In this document: positions 1-8,298 of the stretch, in pieces
Layout of the letters: each line of letters starts with the position of its first letter
Position numbering within the stretch: position 1 is the stretch's first letter
Source: DASYTH01 sp036002505
GTDB lineage: Bacteria > Actinomycetota > Actinomycetes > Mycobacteriales > Pseudonocardiaceae
Assembly: GCF_036002505.1 (NCBI RefSeq)
Contig: NZ_DASYTH010000096.1
Location: 1-64,000 of the forward strand
Direction of reading: 5' to 3'
DNA: 64,000 nt
Translations under genes and position numbers: made by a program
Notes under the pieces: generated by a model
Database searches by the model: none
What the model was told of the DNA's origin: nothing
The model's input: the letters and a program-made list of their open reading frames with translations, nothing else

Positions 1-49
1 GATGAAGGGGGCCTTCCTCGCGCTGGGCGTGAGAAAGGCCCCCTTCATC
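1..49. terminator. Long perfect hairpin at the 3' end of the rhamnosidase gene
   Basis: Perfect 15-base arms lie at 1-15 and 35-49, with a 19-base loop. The right arm contains the TGA stop (45-47, minus strand) of the leftward rhamnosidase gene. The GC-rich stem fits a terminator without a clear U-tract. The loop text (CTCGCGCTGGGCGTGA) recurs in the hairpin at 21850-21902 although the arms differ, so this is probably also a member of a dispersed hairpin-repeat family. Confidence 0.6.
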
Positions 50-3000
50 GCACTCCCACCCGGAAATGGGTGCGGCCGGAGCCGGTGGTGAACACGGTGC
101 GGTCCGGGCCGGATTCGACCAGCCGGGGCTCGCCGTCGCCCCAGGCCCGGGCCGCGGCGGGCAGCACCACGGTCGCGGTGACGTTGACCGGCACGGACAC
201 CTCCAGTTCGAGGCCCCGGCCGGTGCGGGTCCAGGAGACGGTGACCGGGCCGCGCTCCGTCCACTCGGTACCGCGGGCGTGGCGCAATCCGCTTGCCGGC
301 GGGGTGATCCGGACCGTGGTCGCCCCGGCTCCGGTCACCTCGAGGCCGAGCAGGCCCTGCAGGATCCCGCTGATCCCGGCCGAGCCCCAACCGTGCGAGA
401 AGCTCTCGCTGCTCGACTGGTTCACTTGTGCGCCAGCGCATTCGGCGACCGTGCAGCCGGGAGTCCACTGCTCCCACAGGAACGTGCCGCCCTCGGCGAG
501 GACCTGCGCGGGGCCGTCCCGGGTCGGATCGGTGAGCAGCCGCAGGATGGTCTCCGGGTGACCGGTGCGCCGCAACGCCTCCAGCAGCTGGCGCAGCGTC
601 ATCGGGCCCTGCCGCATGCCCAGCCCGCCGAGGTAGGCGCCGAGCGCGGGATAGGCCGAGGCCGGCGCGACGCCGTAGGTCACCGGGAAGCTCTGCGCGT
701 GCTGGGAGAAGTTCGGGATCGGCTGCCCGGTGGACAGCGCCAACCCGTCGGCGTAACGGCCGGTGGCCGGGTCCCGCAGCCGCTCGTTCATCGCCGCGGC
801 AACGGAATCGGCGCGCTGCCGGTACTCGGCCGCGGTCGGGTCGCCGGTGAGGGCGGCGGCGTCGGCCACCGCGCGCAGGGCGCCGACCGCGAGCGCGTTG
901 ACCACCGTCCGGCTGCCGTTGTCGGTGACCGTGGTGTCGTAACGCATCGCCGGCGGCCAGTCGATGATGCCGTGCTCGTACGGTCCGCTGCCGCCGGGCA
1001 GCTCGTGCACCAGCCCGGTGCCGTCGACGGCGGCGGAGAGGTAGTCGGCGACGCCCTTCATCGCCGGGAGCACCTGGGCGACCAGTGCGGTGTCGCCGGT
1101 GAGCTGGTGGTAGCGCATGACCCACTCGGGGAACATCTCGGTGTAGTCCGGGATGTCGCGCTTCCCGTCACCGTTGGGGTAGACGGCGTTGAGCGCTCCG
1201 CTCGGCCAGTAGCGCGCCTGCGAGTGCGCGAACTCGAGGATCGCCTGCCGGGTGAGGCTGCGCTCGCCGAGCGCCTCCATGGTGGCGAACGACTGGTCGA
1301 TGGTGTCGCCGAGGAACTGCCCCTTCTCCCGGGTCGGCGTGTCCAGGAAGACGTTCTGCGCGGAGTACCGGGCCGAGTGGCGCATCAGCTCGAACACCGC
1401 GTCCAGCGCCGGGTCGCTGCTGCTGAACGTGGCCGCCTCGGCCGGCCGCACGTCGGTCGCCTGCGTGACGGCCGCGATCTGCTCGGTGGTCAGGGTTTCG
1501 CCGGGGTCGCTGATCTCCAGGTAGCGCCAGCCCCAGTAGGTGAACGGCTGGGCCACCTGAGGGCCGGACTTCTGCGTGTGGTGGAACCGCAGGTCGCTGC
1601 CCTGAGTGTCCAGTGTGGACGTTCCGGCGCGGGAGGTCTCCACCCAGGCGCCGGCGGCGTGCGCCCGGTCGAGCGGTGCGTCGAGCTGCACCGGGTCGAC
1701 GGCGGTGACCACGCGGGTCTCCGGTGAGCCCGGACCGTACCCGTTGGCCGGGGCGTCGATCGTGACCTGGTCGCCGGTGTGCACTGTGGACGGTGCGGTG
1801 AGCGTGACGGTGCGGGCGCCCGGTTCGGCCGGCGCGGCGAGCGTGGTGTTGGCGCGCCGGTAGCTGGTGGTCATGGTGATCTGCCGGCCGGCGGTGCCGG
1901 TCCGGAACGTGACGCTGGGGACCGCGGCGACCACCCGGCCGAAGTCGGCGAACACGGTCCCGTCGGGAAGCCGGCGCACCGAGACCGGGTGGATCACCGA
2001 CCGGCTCAGGTGGGCCTGCTGCGCGACGAGCCGGGTGATGGCGCACGGCGCGGAGCCGTAACCCGTGCAGCTCGGCGGATTCGGCCTCGGGTGCGGACCG
2101 ATGACCGTTGCGGCGGTCCAGGCGCTGTCGTCGTAGGCCGCGGTGTCCCAGCCGGTGATCTCCTGGGCGGCGTCGTAGCGTTCCACCCGGTCGCCGGCGT
2201 CGGAGTTGCGGTAGGTGAGCGTCGTGACGTCCTGCGCGGTGTCCTTGGCCAGGCGCCAGGTTCCGTCCGAGACGGCCACCTCGGCCGTGCCGTCGGCGTG
2301 CTCGATGACGATCTTGACCAGCAGCCCGGACGGTCCCTCCGGTGGCTGCGGGCCGTTGGCGCGGCCCTGGCAGCGGCAGGTCCAGTAGTGGTAGCGCATC
2401 CCGACGGCCAGCGGCGTGCCGGCCCGCACGCCGGTCAGCGCGGCGACGTCGTAGTAGCCCTCGCCCGGATAGCCGTAGGAGGAGCCGCGGCTGATCATGG
2501 CTCCGTTGAGCCGGAGCTCCCAATCGCCGGTCGCGGAGAGGTAGGCGCGCGCCCGGACCACCGGGCTGGCGCCGACCCCGATCACGGTCCGGGCCAGGGT
2601 GAACTCGTTGGCGGCGTCGTTTCCGGTTGCCGGGCGGCGGATCCAGGCCGCGCCGGACCAGTCGCCGTCGCCCAGCCCGGTGCCGAACGTGGCCGGGTCG
2701 GCGTACCGGGAGACCGCGCCGTGCCGGTCCCAGGTGCGCACCGTCCAGCGGTAGCCGGTACCGGGGTTGAGCGCCGGGCCGATGTACGGCGCCCAGGACT
2801 GCTGCGCGGAGGGAACCTTTCCGCTGTCCCAGATCCGGGCCGCGCCGCGGGTGACCACGAGCTGGTAGGCGGTCTGCGCCTCGTTGCCGTCACGGTCCCG
2901 GGGGAGCCAGCCGAAGTGGGGGACGCCGTCGATGGCCAGCGGGTCGGTCCGGTCGTCCACGGTCAGCCGGGCCGGCGGGTCGGGCGGGTGGTTCGCCGGT

Positions 3001-3080
3001 CCGGCCTCGGCGGGGGTGAGTCCCGGCGTGATCATGGCCAGGAGCACGGACACCACGAGCGAGCCCCACCGGCGCCACAT
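45..3080 (-). CDS. Secreted alpha-L-rhamnosidase (GH78)
   Basis: A 1011-residue protein with a Sec-type signal peptide (MWRRWGSLVV then a hydrophobic run ending near AEAG). Its layout is that of bacterial GH78 enzymes: an N-terminal Ig-like domain, beta-sandwich domains, then an (alpha/alpha)6 barrel with the acidic catalytic region DTPTREKGQFLGDT near residue 580 and a C-terminal beta-sandwich. It should release terminal L-rhamnose from glycosides or rhamnogalacturonan outside the cell. A small Gly/Thr-rich beta module around residues 413-475 (PGARTVTLTAP...) interrupts the sandwich region and resembles a module in the protein at 53356-55527. The start is fixed by GGAGGT at 3088-3093. The gene is divergent from a LacI regulator. 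Confidence 0.9.
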   Translation of the reverse strand: MWRRWGSLVVSVLLAMITPGLTPAEAGPANHPPDPPARLTVDDRTDPLAIDGVPHFGWLPRDRDGNEAQTAYQLVVTRGAARIWDSGKVPSAQQSWAPYIGPALNPGTGYRWTVRTWDRHGAVSRYADPATFGTGLGDGDWSGAAWIRRPATGNDAANEFTLARTVIGVGASPVVRARAYLSATGDWELRLNGAMISRGSSYGYPGEGYYDVAALTGVRAGTPLAVGMRYHYWTCRCQGRANGPQPPEGPSGLLVKIVIEHADGTAEVAVSDGTWRLAKDTAQDVTTLTYRNSDAGDRVERYDAAQEITGWDTAAYDDSAWTAATVIGPHPRPNPPSCTGYGSAPCAITRLVAQQAHLSRSVIHPVSVRRLPDGTVFADFGRVVAAVPSVTFRTGTAGRQITMTTSYRRANTTLAAPAEPGARTVTLTAPSTVHTGDQVTIDAPANGYGPGSPETRVVTAVDPVQLDAPLDRAHAAGAWVETSRAGTSTLDTQGSDLRFHHTQKSGPQVAQPFTYWGWRYLEISDPGETLTTEQIAAVTQATDVRPAEAATFSSSDPALDAVFELMRHSARYSAQNVFLDTPTREKGQFLGDTIDQSFATMEALGERSLTRQAILEFAHSQARYWPSGALNAVYPNGDGKRDIPDYTEMFPEWVMRYHQLTGDTALVAQVLPAMKGVADYLSAAVDGTGLVHELPGGSGPYEHGIIDWPPAMRYDTTVTDNGSRTVVNALAVGALRAVADAAALTGDPTAAEYRQRADSVAAAMNERLRDPATGRYADGLALSTGQPIPNFSQHAQSFPVTYGVAPASAYPALGAYLGGLGMRQGPMTLRQLLEALRRTGHPETILRLLTDPTRDGPAQVLAEGGTFLWEQWTPGCTVAECAGAQVNQSSSESFSHGWGSAGISGILQGLLGLEVTGAGATTVRITPPASGLRHARGTEWTERGPVTVSWTRTGRGLELEVSVPVNVTATVVLPAAARAWGDGEPRLVESGPDRTVFTTGSGRTHFRVGVR

Positions 3081-3429
3081 CGATGTGACCTCCTGACCGA
3101 TGAAACGTTCAAACAGGTCCAGGATTCACGCTAGCCCGAGGTGACCCGTGAGGCAAGCGCTTTCCCACGCTCGTCGCGATCGGCGTCGCGGATGGATACA
3201 GTGCCTATTCCAACGAGGAACATTCACAACGAGATCGGCGGCGTGGCAGGTGCATGGCTGGGTGGGCTGGTGGGTAGGGCCAGCCGCTCGGGCAGACCTC
3301 CGGCCTGCCGTCGCGGCCGGTGGCGAACACCACCCGGCGGCCCGCCGTCGCGGCCGGCGTTGTGAATAGCCCTCAGCGTGCCCAAACTGGGCTGGCACGT
3401 TTCAGTGATCGGGAACCGAGGGGCGGGAG
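3081..3429. promoter_or_regulatory. Divergent rhamnosidase/LacI promoter region with two LacI-type operator candidates
   Basis: This 349-bp stretch holds no gene. On the minus strand, TTGCCT (3151-3156) and TAGCGT (3128-3133) are 17 bases apart and form a good promoter for the rhamnosidase. AAGCGCTT (3155-3162), a LacI-family core, overlaps the -35 box. A second LacI-like site, TGAAACGTTCAA (3101-3112), lies just downstream of the expected transcript start and shares its AACGTT core with sites at 45216, 45324 and 45428. A TACAGT near 3197-3202 could be the -10 of the rightward LacI gene. Which LacI protein binds is inference. Confidence 0.55.
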
Positions 3430-4440
3430 ATGGCGCCGAGCATGAAGGACGTCGCCGAGCGCGCCGGCGTGTCGGTGGGCACGGTGTCCAATGTGCTCAA
3501 CCGGCCGGACCGGGTCGCCGAGGCGACGAAGGCGCAGGTGCTCGCCGCGATCTCCGAGCTCGGTTTCGTCCGCAACTCCTCGGCCGCGCAGCTCCGCGCC
3601 GGCACCAGCCGCTCCCTCGGCCTGATCGTGCTGGACCTCGCCAACCCCTTCTTCCACGACGTGGCCCGCGGCGTCGAGGACGTGGCCGAGGACGCCGGAT
3701 ACGCCGTGGTGCTGTGCAACTCCGACGAGCAGGCCCACCGGGAGAACCGCTACCTGCAGGTGCTCGAGGAGCAGCGGGTGCGCGGCGTGCTGATCACCCC
3801 GGTCGAGGTCGGCTCGGAGCGCTTGGACGCCCTGCGCCGCCGCGGCACCCCGACCGTGCTGGTGGACCGGCACGACCCGAACGTCAACTGCTGCTCGGTC
3901 GCCGTCGACGACGTGGCCGGCGGTCAGCTCGCCGGCGCCTGCCTGCTGGACCGCAACGAGCACCGCCGCATCGCCTATGTCACCGGCCCACTCAAGATCC
4001 GCCAGTGCGCCGACCGGCTGAACGGCCTCCGCCTCGCGGCCAAGGAGGCCGGCCTCGACCCGGACGAAGCGATCACCGTCGTCGAGATGCCGGCCCTCAA
4101 CGCCCGCACCGGCTACGAAGCCGCGAGCCGTCTCTTCCGCGACGGCACCGACATCACGGCCGCCTTCTGCGCCAACGACCTGCTCGCCCTCGGCGTCCTC
4201 CGGGCCGCGGTCAGCACCGGCCGCCAGGTCCCCGACGACATCGCGCTCCTCGGCTACGACGACATCGACTTCGCCGCCGACGCCGCCGTCCCGCTCTCCT
4301 CCGTCCGCCAACCCCGCCGGCAGATCGGCCGGGCCGCGGCGCAACTGCTCATCGAGGAGTGCGACAACCCCATCACCCACGCCCACCAGCAGATCATGTT
4401 CCGCCCCGAACTCGTGACCCGCGAGTCAACCGGCGGCTGA
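3430..4440 (+). CDS. LacI-family transcriptional regulator
   Basis: A 336-residue protein. The N-terminal LacI helix-turn-helix (MKDVAERAGVSVGTVSNVLN, residues 5-24) and hinge are followed by a periplasmic-binding-protein-like sensor domain (RSLGLIVLDLANPFF... to SSVRQP). It is expected to be a dimeric sugar-responsive repressor. The ATG at 3430 follows GAGGGG/GGGAG; a second in-frame ATG at 3442 would start at MKDVAER. It faces the secreted rhamnosidase gene, so local control of that gene is the simplest role, but the inducer is not visible. Confidence 0.9.
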   Translation: MAPSMKDVAERAGVSVGTVSNVLNRPDRVAEATKAQVLAAISELGFVRNSSAAQLRAGTSRSLGLIVLDLANPFFHDVARGVEDVAEDAGYAVVLCNSDEQAHRENRYLQVLEEQRVRGVLITPVEVGSERLDALRRRGTPTVLVDRHDPNVNCCSVAVDDVAGGQLAGACLLDRNEHRRIAYVTGPLKIRQCADRLNGLRLAAKEAGLDPDEAITVVEMPALNARTGYEAASRLFRDGTDITAAFCANDLLALGVLRAAVSTGRQVPDDIALLGYDDIDFAADAAVPLSSVRQPRRQIGRAAAQLLIEECDNPITHAHQQIMFRPELVTRESTGG

Positions 4441-4451
4441 GCTCCCGGAAG

Positions 4452-4600
4452 GCGTGACATGACTACGCCGAGGCGGGACATGCCTACCGGAACGCGGGAC
4501 ACGCCCGAGCCACGGCCATCGCACGCGCGTGTCCCGTCTTCACGTAGCCATGTCCCGCTCTCGCGTAGCCATGTTCCGCCTCCGCGTAGTTGTGTTACGC
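4452..4600. repeat. Array of 21-nt units facing each other (GGGACATG-type)
   Basis: Three 21-nt units in one orientation (4452-4472, 4473-4493, 4494-4514) are followed, after a 14-bp spacer, by three in the opposite orientation (4529-4549, 4550-4570, 4571-4591) and a partial unit to about 4600. Inverted units read (A/G)TGTCCCG...CGTAGCC. The stop codon of the DUF397 gene (4595-4597, minus strand) lies inside the last partial unit. Aligned with the units at 36092 and 55633, the positions around TGT, TCTC, CGT and GCC agree, so this is a divergent member of the same family. Confidence 0.7.
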
Positions 4601-4783
4601 GCTCAGGGAGCGGCCAACCGGTGCGGTGAGGGAGCGCCAAGCCTGAGGGGCGAAGGTGAGGGTGGGGCCGGTCGTGTTCTTGGAGTCGCGCACGGCCACG
4701 GCGAACGGGGCGAGGGCCACCTCGACGCAGTTGCCGTCAGGTTCCATGCTGAAGCTGCTCTTCCGCCAGGCTGTCGGGGGCAT
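4595..4783 (-). CDS. DUF397 small protein
   Basis: A 62-residue protein of the DUF397 family (AWRKSSFS ... NCVEVA ... VAVRDSKN). These small actinobacterial proteins are encoded next to XRE/DUF5753 regulators, as here, where the partner ends 65 bp upstream. The family has been likened to toxin-antitoxin-like or developmental (WhiJ/BldB-type) regulatory pairs; the molecular role of this protein is not known. The start is the ATG at 4783, preceded by GGAGGA at good spacing. Confidence 0.85.
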   Translation of the reverse strand: MPPTAWRKSSFSMEPDGNCVEVALAPFAVAVRDSKNTTGPTLTFAPQAWRSLTAPVGRSLSA

Positions 4784-4848
4784 CGGGGGAGTCCTCCGGT
4801 CGGTCGAACTCGCTCGCCAGCGCGGCGAGCCACTCCCGCGATTCTTCC

Positions 4849-5610
4849 CTAACTCAGAGCGACTTCGGAGAGACTGGCCAGCTTCTCCTGATACTGGGTG
4901 ACCTCGTCCGGGTCCTCCAGGAAGAGGCCGACCGAATCCACGTAGACCAGCGGCCGGTGCCTGGCGTAGCGGAACAGCACGAACTCCGCGCCGAAGTAGG
5001 AGCGCGCGCCCAGCGCGGCCGGCACCACCCGGATGGTGAGCTGCGGCTGCTCGCCCAGCAGCACCAGCTTGAGCAACTGCTCGTTCATCAGCCGGTTGCC
5101 GCCGACCGGCAGGCGCAGCGCGTACTCGTGGATGTAGAACGCGAACTCGCGACTGTGCAGGGCGAGCTGGCGCTCCATCCGCATACCCACCCAATACCTG
5201 ACGAACAGGGGCTCCAGCCCTGCCGCACCGATGACCTCGGTGGCGTACTCCTCGGTCTGCAGCAGACCAGGCACCCCCATCGGGCCGTAGTCGACTGACG
5301 AGGACGCGGTGGTCTCGTAGAAGATCAGCGAGCTCAGCCGCCTGGACAGCCAGTAGCCCAGCGGGCCGGGTTCGCGGCACATCTCGAGGAGCGCGTCGAT
5401 GTGGTCGTGCGCCAGGCCGCAGTGCGCGGCGTAGCGCACCACGTCGATCTCGTTCATTCCCGTGATGCCGTGCTCGATCCGGGACACCTTGCTCGTCGAC
5501 CAGCCCAGCCGCTTGGCCAGCGTCTCGCTGGAGATGCCGAGCGTCTCGCGGTACTGCCGCAGCTCGTCGCCCAGCTCGCGGGCCCGCGCCGCACCGATCC
5601 GTTCACCCAT
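4849..5610 (-). CDS. XRE-family regulator with DUF5753 domain
   Basis: A 253-residue protein. Residues about 10-70 form an XRE helix-turn-helix (LGISSETLAKRLGWSTSKVSRIEHG). The rest is a DUF5753 sensor-like domain with the typical GLLQTEEYA and YVDS...FLEDPDEV segments. With the downstream DUF397 gene it forms the common actinobacterial pair. A TAGCTT box lies six bases before the ATG with no Shine-Dalgarno, so the mRNA may be leaderless. The inverted repeat ACTTGCA-N5-TGCAAGT at 5691-5709 is a likely operator. Confidence 0.88.
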   Translation of the reverse strand: MGERIGAARARELGDELRQYRETLGISSETLAKRLGWSTSKVSRIEHGITGMNEIDVVRYAAHCGLAHDHIDALLEMCREPGPLGYWLSRRLSSLIFYETTASSSVDYGPMGVPGLLQTEEYATEVIGAAGLEPLFVRYWVGMRMERQLALHSREFAFYIHEYALRLPVGGNRLMNEQLLKLVLLGEQPQLTIRVVPAALGARSYFGAEFVLFRYARHRPLVYVDSVGLFLEDPDEVTQYQEKLASLSEVALS

Positions 5611-5690
5611 GAGGGCAAGCTAGACCGCACGGCGTGCGAACCACGACGAGCGACACGGAAGACCACTCCAACGAAGCAGCCCGCCGGCCG

Positions 5691-5790
5691 ACTTGCAGTG
5701 GGTGCAAGTCGTCCACCGTTGACGAAAACGTTCGACAGTCCTAGCGTCGGGTGCGTTGCCGATTCCCGAACTTAGTTCGAAATATCGAAC
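5691..5790 (+). promoter_or_regulatory. XRE operator candidate, GH51 promoter and arabinan operator
   Basis: Three elements are visible. (1) ACTTGCA-GTGGG-TGCAAGT at 5691-5709, a TTGCA-type palindrome fitting the adjacent XRE/DUF397 pair. (2) A rightward promoter with TTGACG (5719-5724), a 17-nt spacer and TAGCGT (5742-5747). (3) The palindrome GTTCGAAATATCGAAC at 5775-5790, 27 bases after the -10 box and so inside the transcribed leader. Closely related palindromes occupy the same place before the arabinanase (36382) and the ABC binding-protein gene (37454). Confidence 0.7.
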
Positions 5791-5806
5791 ATCCTGGGAG
5801 TACGTT

Positions 5807-8296
5807 ATGGCCGCGCGTCTTCTGGTCGCCGCCTTAGCACTGTCCACTGTGGTCGGTTCGGTTTCCGCGGTGCCGGCCGCCGCCGAGCTCGACTACTCGG
5901 TGAGTGTCGACCTCGCCGGCACCGGGCCGGCGATCTCCGACACCATGTACGGGATCTTCTTCGAGGACATCAACCGTGCGGCGGACGGTGGTCTCTACGC
6001 CGAGCTGGTGCAGAACCGGTCGTTCGAGTACGACCGGGTGGACAACGCCGCGTTCACCCCGCTGACCAGCTGGGCGCCGGTGGCCGGCTCGGGCACGGTC
6101 GAGGTGCTCGACGACGCCGCGCGGCTGAACGAACGCAACCGGCGCTACCTGCGCCTCGGCCTGCCCGCCGGGGTGATCAATGCCGGCTACAACTCGGGGA
6201 TCCGGGTGGAGCAGAGCAAGACGTACGACTTTTCGGTCTGGGCGCGCACCGACGCGCCGGCCGGCACGCCGCTGACCGTCGCGCTCACCGACCCGGCCGG
6301 GCAGAACCTCGCCCCGCCGCTGCGGCTGACCGTGCGTGGCGACACCTGGACCCGTTACACCGGAACGCTTTCCGCGCGCACCGCGAGCATCACCGGGCGC
6401 CTGCTGGTCAGCGGCGGGGGAGCGGGCACGCTGCGGCTGGACGTGGTGTCGCTGTTCCCGCGGGACACCTACAAGAACCGGCCCAACGGGATGCGCCGGG
6501 ACCTCGCCGAGAAGGTCGCCGCGCTGCATCCCGGCTTCATCCGCTTCCCCGGCGGGTGCCTGGTGAACACCGGCAGCCACGCCGGCTACGAGGCGCCGAA
6601 CTTCGAACGACGGCGCTCATACCAGTGGAAGGACACGGTCGGGCCGGTCGAGCAGCGCGCCACCAACGCCAACTTCTGGGGCTACAACCAGTCCTACGGG
6701 CTCGGCTACTACGAGATGTTCCAGTTCGCCGAGGACATCGGCGCGATGCTGCTGCCGGTGGTGCCGGCGCTGGTCACCGGCTGCGGCCAGAACCGGGCCA
6801 CCGACGACCCGGCGCTGCTGCAGCGGCACATCCAGGACACCCTCGACCTGATCGAGTTCGCCAACGGCCCGGTGGACTCCACCTGGGGGCGCAAGCGGGC
6901 CGAGATGGGGCACCCGCGGCCGTTCGGCCTGACCCATCTGGAGGTCGGCAACGAGGAGGTCCTGCCCGACGAGTTCTTCGCCCGGTTCAGCCAGTTCCGC
7001 GCGTCGATCGCGGCCCGGTACCCGGACGTCACGGTGATCAGCAACTCCGGTCAGGACGACATCGGCGCCACGTTCGACCGGTTGTGGCGGCTCAACCGGG
7101 ACGCCGGTGTGTCCATGGTGGACGAGCACTACTACAACAGTCCCACCTGGTTCCTCTCGAACAACCGGCGCTACGACAGCTACGACCGCAACGGCCCCAA
7201 GGTGTTCCTCGGTGAGTACGCCTCGCTGGACAACCGGTTCCGCAACGCGCTGGCCGAGGCGTCGTACCTGACCGGCGTCGAGCGCAACGCCGACGTGGTC
7301 AAGCTGGTCTCCTACGCGCCGCTGCTGGCCAACGAGGACTACGTGCAGTGGCGGCCGGACATGATCTGGTTCAACAACCGCGCGGTCTGGGGCTCGGCCA
7401 GCTACGAGGTGCAGAAGCTGTTCATGACCAGCAAGGGCAACCAGGTCGTGCCCAGCACCGCCACCGGCTCACCGTCCACAATGGAACCGATCACCGGCGC
7501 GGTCGGACTGTCCACGTGGGGCACCGCCGCGTCCTATGACGACGTGCGGGTCACCTCGGCCGGCGGCGCGGAGCTGTTCGCCGACGACTTCTCCGGCACC
7601 GACGCCCAGTGGACCAACATCGCCGGCCGCGGCTCCTGGGCGGTCAGCAACGGCGCCTACGTGCAGTCCGACACGGCCGCGGAGAACACCATGGTGCGCG
7701 CCGGCGACGCGGGGTGGCGCGACTACGACCTGAACGTCAAGGCCACCAAGCTTTCCGGCCGCGAGGGGTTCCTGGTCGGCTTCGGCGTCAAGGACAGCAA
7801 CAACTACTACTGGTGGAACATCGGCGGCTGGGGCAACACCCAGACCGCGGTGGAGAAGGCGACGGGCGGCGGCAAGGAGATCATGGTCGCCGACAGCACC
7901 CGGGTGGACACCGGCCGGGCCTACGACGTCCGGATCCAGGTCCGCGGCCGCAACGTCCAGCTGTTCCTGGACGGGCAGAAGTGGGGCGAGTTCACCGACG
8001 ACAAGGTGGTCGAGCCGTTCCGCCAGGTCGTCACCCGCGACCGCACCACCGGCGAGGTCACCCTCAAGGTGGTCAACGACCAGCCCGACGCCGCCCGCAC
8101 CGCCGTCGACCTGCGCGGCGCCCCGGTCGAGCGCACCGCCCGGGTGACCACCCTGCGCGGCGACCCGGACGACGTGAACACCCAGTTCACCGCGCCGATC
8201 GCCCCGGTCGAGTCCCGAGTGGACGTTGCCGGCACGTTCACCTACACGTTCCCGCCGAACTCGGTGACCTTCATCCGGATCAAGCCGAGGAGCTGA
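5807..8296 (+). CDS. Secreted alpha-L-arabinofuranosidase (GH51) with extra carbohydrate-binding-like domains
   Basis: An 829-residue protein with a Sec signal peptide (to about VPAAAE). A CBM4_9-like segment lies near residues 60-210. The GH51 (beta/alpha)8 core carries the acid/base Glu383 (LEVGNEE) and nucleophile Glu470 (FLGEYA). A concanavalin/LamG-like domain (about 580-750) is inserted before the end of the C-terminal GH51 beta-sandwich. It should remove L-arabinose from arabinan or arabinoxylan outside the cell. The ATG at 5807 follows GGGAG; the longer open frame upstream has no ribosome site. The GH43 partner starts 2 bp after its stop. Confidence 0.92.
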   Translation: MAARLLVAALALSTVVGSVSAVPAAAELDYSVSVDLAGTGPAISDTMYGIFFEDINRAADGGLYAELVQNRSFEYDRVDNAAFTPLTSWAPVAGSGTVEVLDDAARLNERNRRYLRLGLPAGVINAGYNSGIRVEQSKTYDFSVWARTDAPAGTPLTVALTDPAGQNLAPPLRLTVRGDTWTRYTGTLSARTASITGRLLVSGGGAGTLRLDVVSLFPRDTYKNRPNGMRRDLAEKVAALHPGFIRFPGGCLVNTGSHAGYEAPNFERRRSYQWKDTVGPVEQRATNANFWGYNQSYGLGYYEMFQFAEDIGAMLLPVVPALVTGCGQNRATDDPALLQRHIQDTLDLIEFANGPVDSTWGRKRAEMGHPRPFGLTHLEVGNEEVLPDEFFARFSQFRASIAARYPDVTVISNSGQDDIGATFDRLWRLNRDAGVSMVDEHYYNSPTWFLSNNRRYDSYDRNGPKVFLGEYASLDNRFRNALAEASYLTGVERNADVVKLVSYAPLLANEDYVQWRPDMIWFNNRAVWGSASYEVQKLFMTSKGNQVVPSTATGSPSTMEPITGAVGLSTWGTAASYDDVRVTSAGGAELFADDFSGTDAQWTNIAGRGSWAVSNGAYVQSDTAAENTMVRAGDAGWRDYDLNVKATKLSGREGFLVGFGVKDSNNYYWWNIGGWGNTQTAVEKATGGGKEIMVADSTRVDTGRAYDVRIQVRGRNVQLFLDGQKWGEFTDDKVVEPFRQVVTRDRTTGEVTLKVVNDQPDAARTAVDLRGAPVERTARVTTLRGDPDDVNTQFTAPIAPVESRVDVAGTFTYTFPPNSVTFIRIKPRS

Positions 8297-8298
8297 CC

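Noticed and set aside
5756..5806. TTG start upstream of the GH51 signal peptide
   Set aside because: It would include the operator palindrome as coding sequence; ATG 5807 has GGGAG and begins a normal signal peptide.
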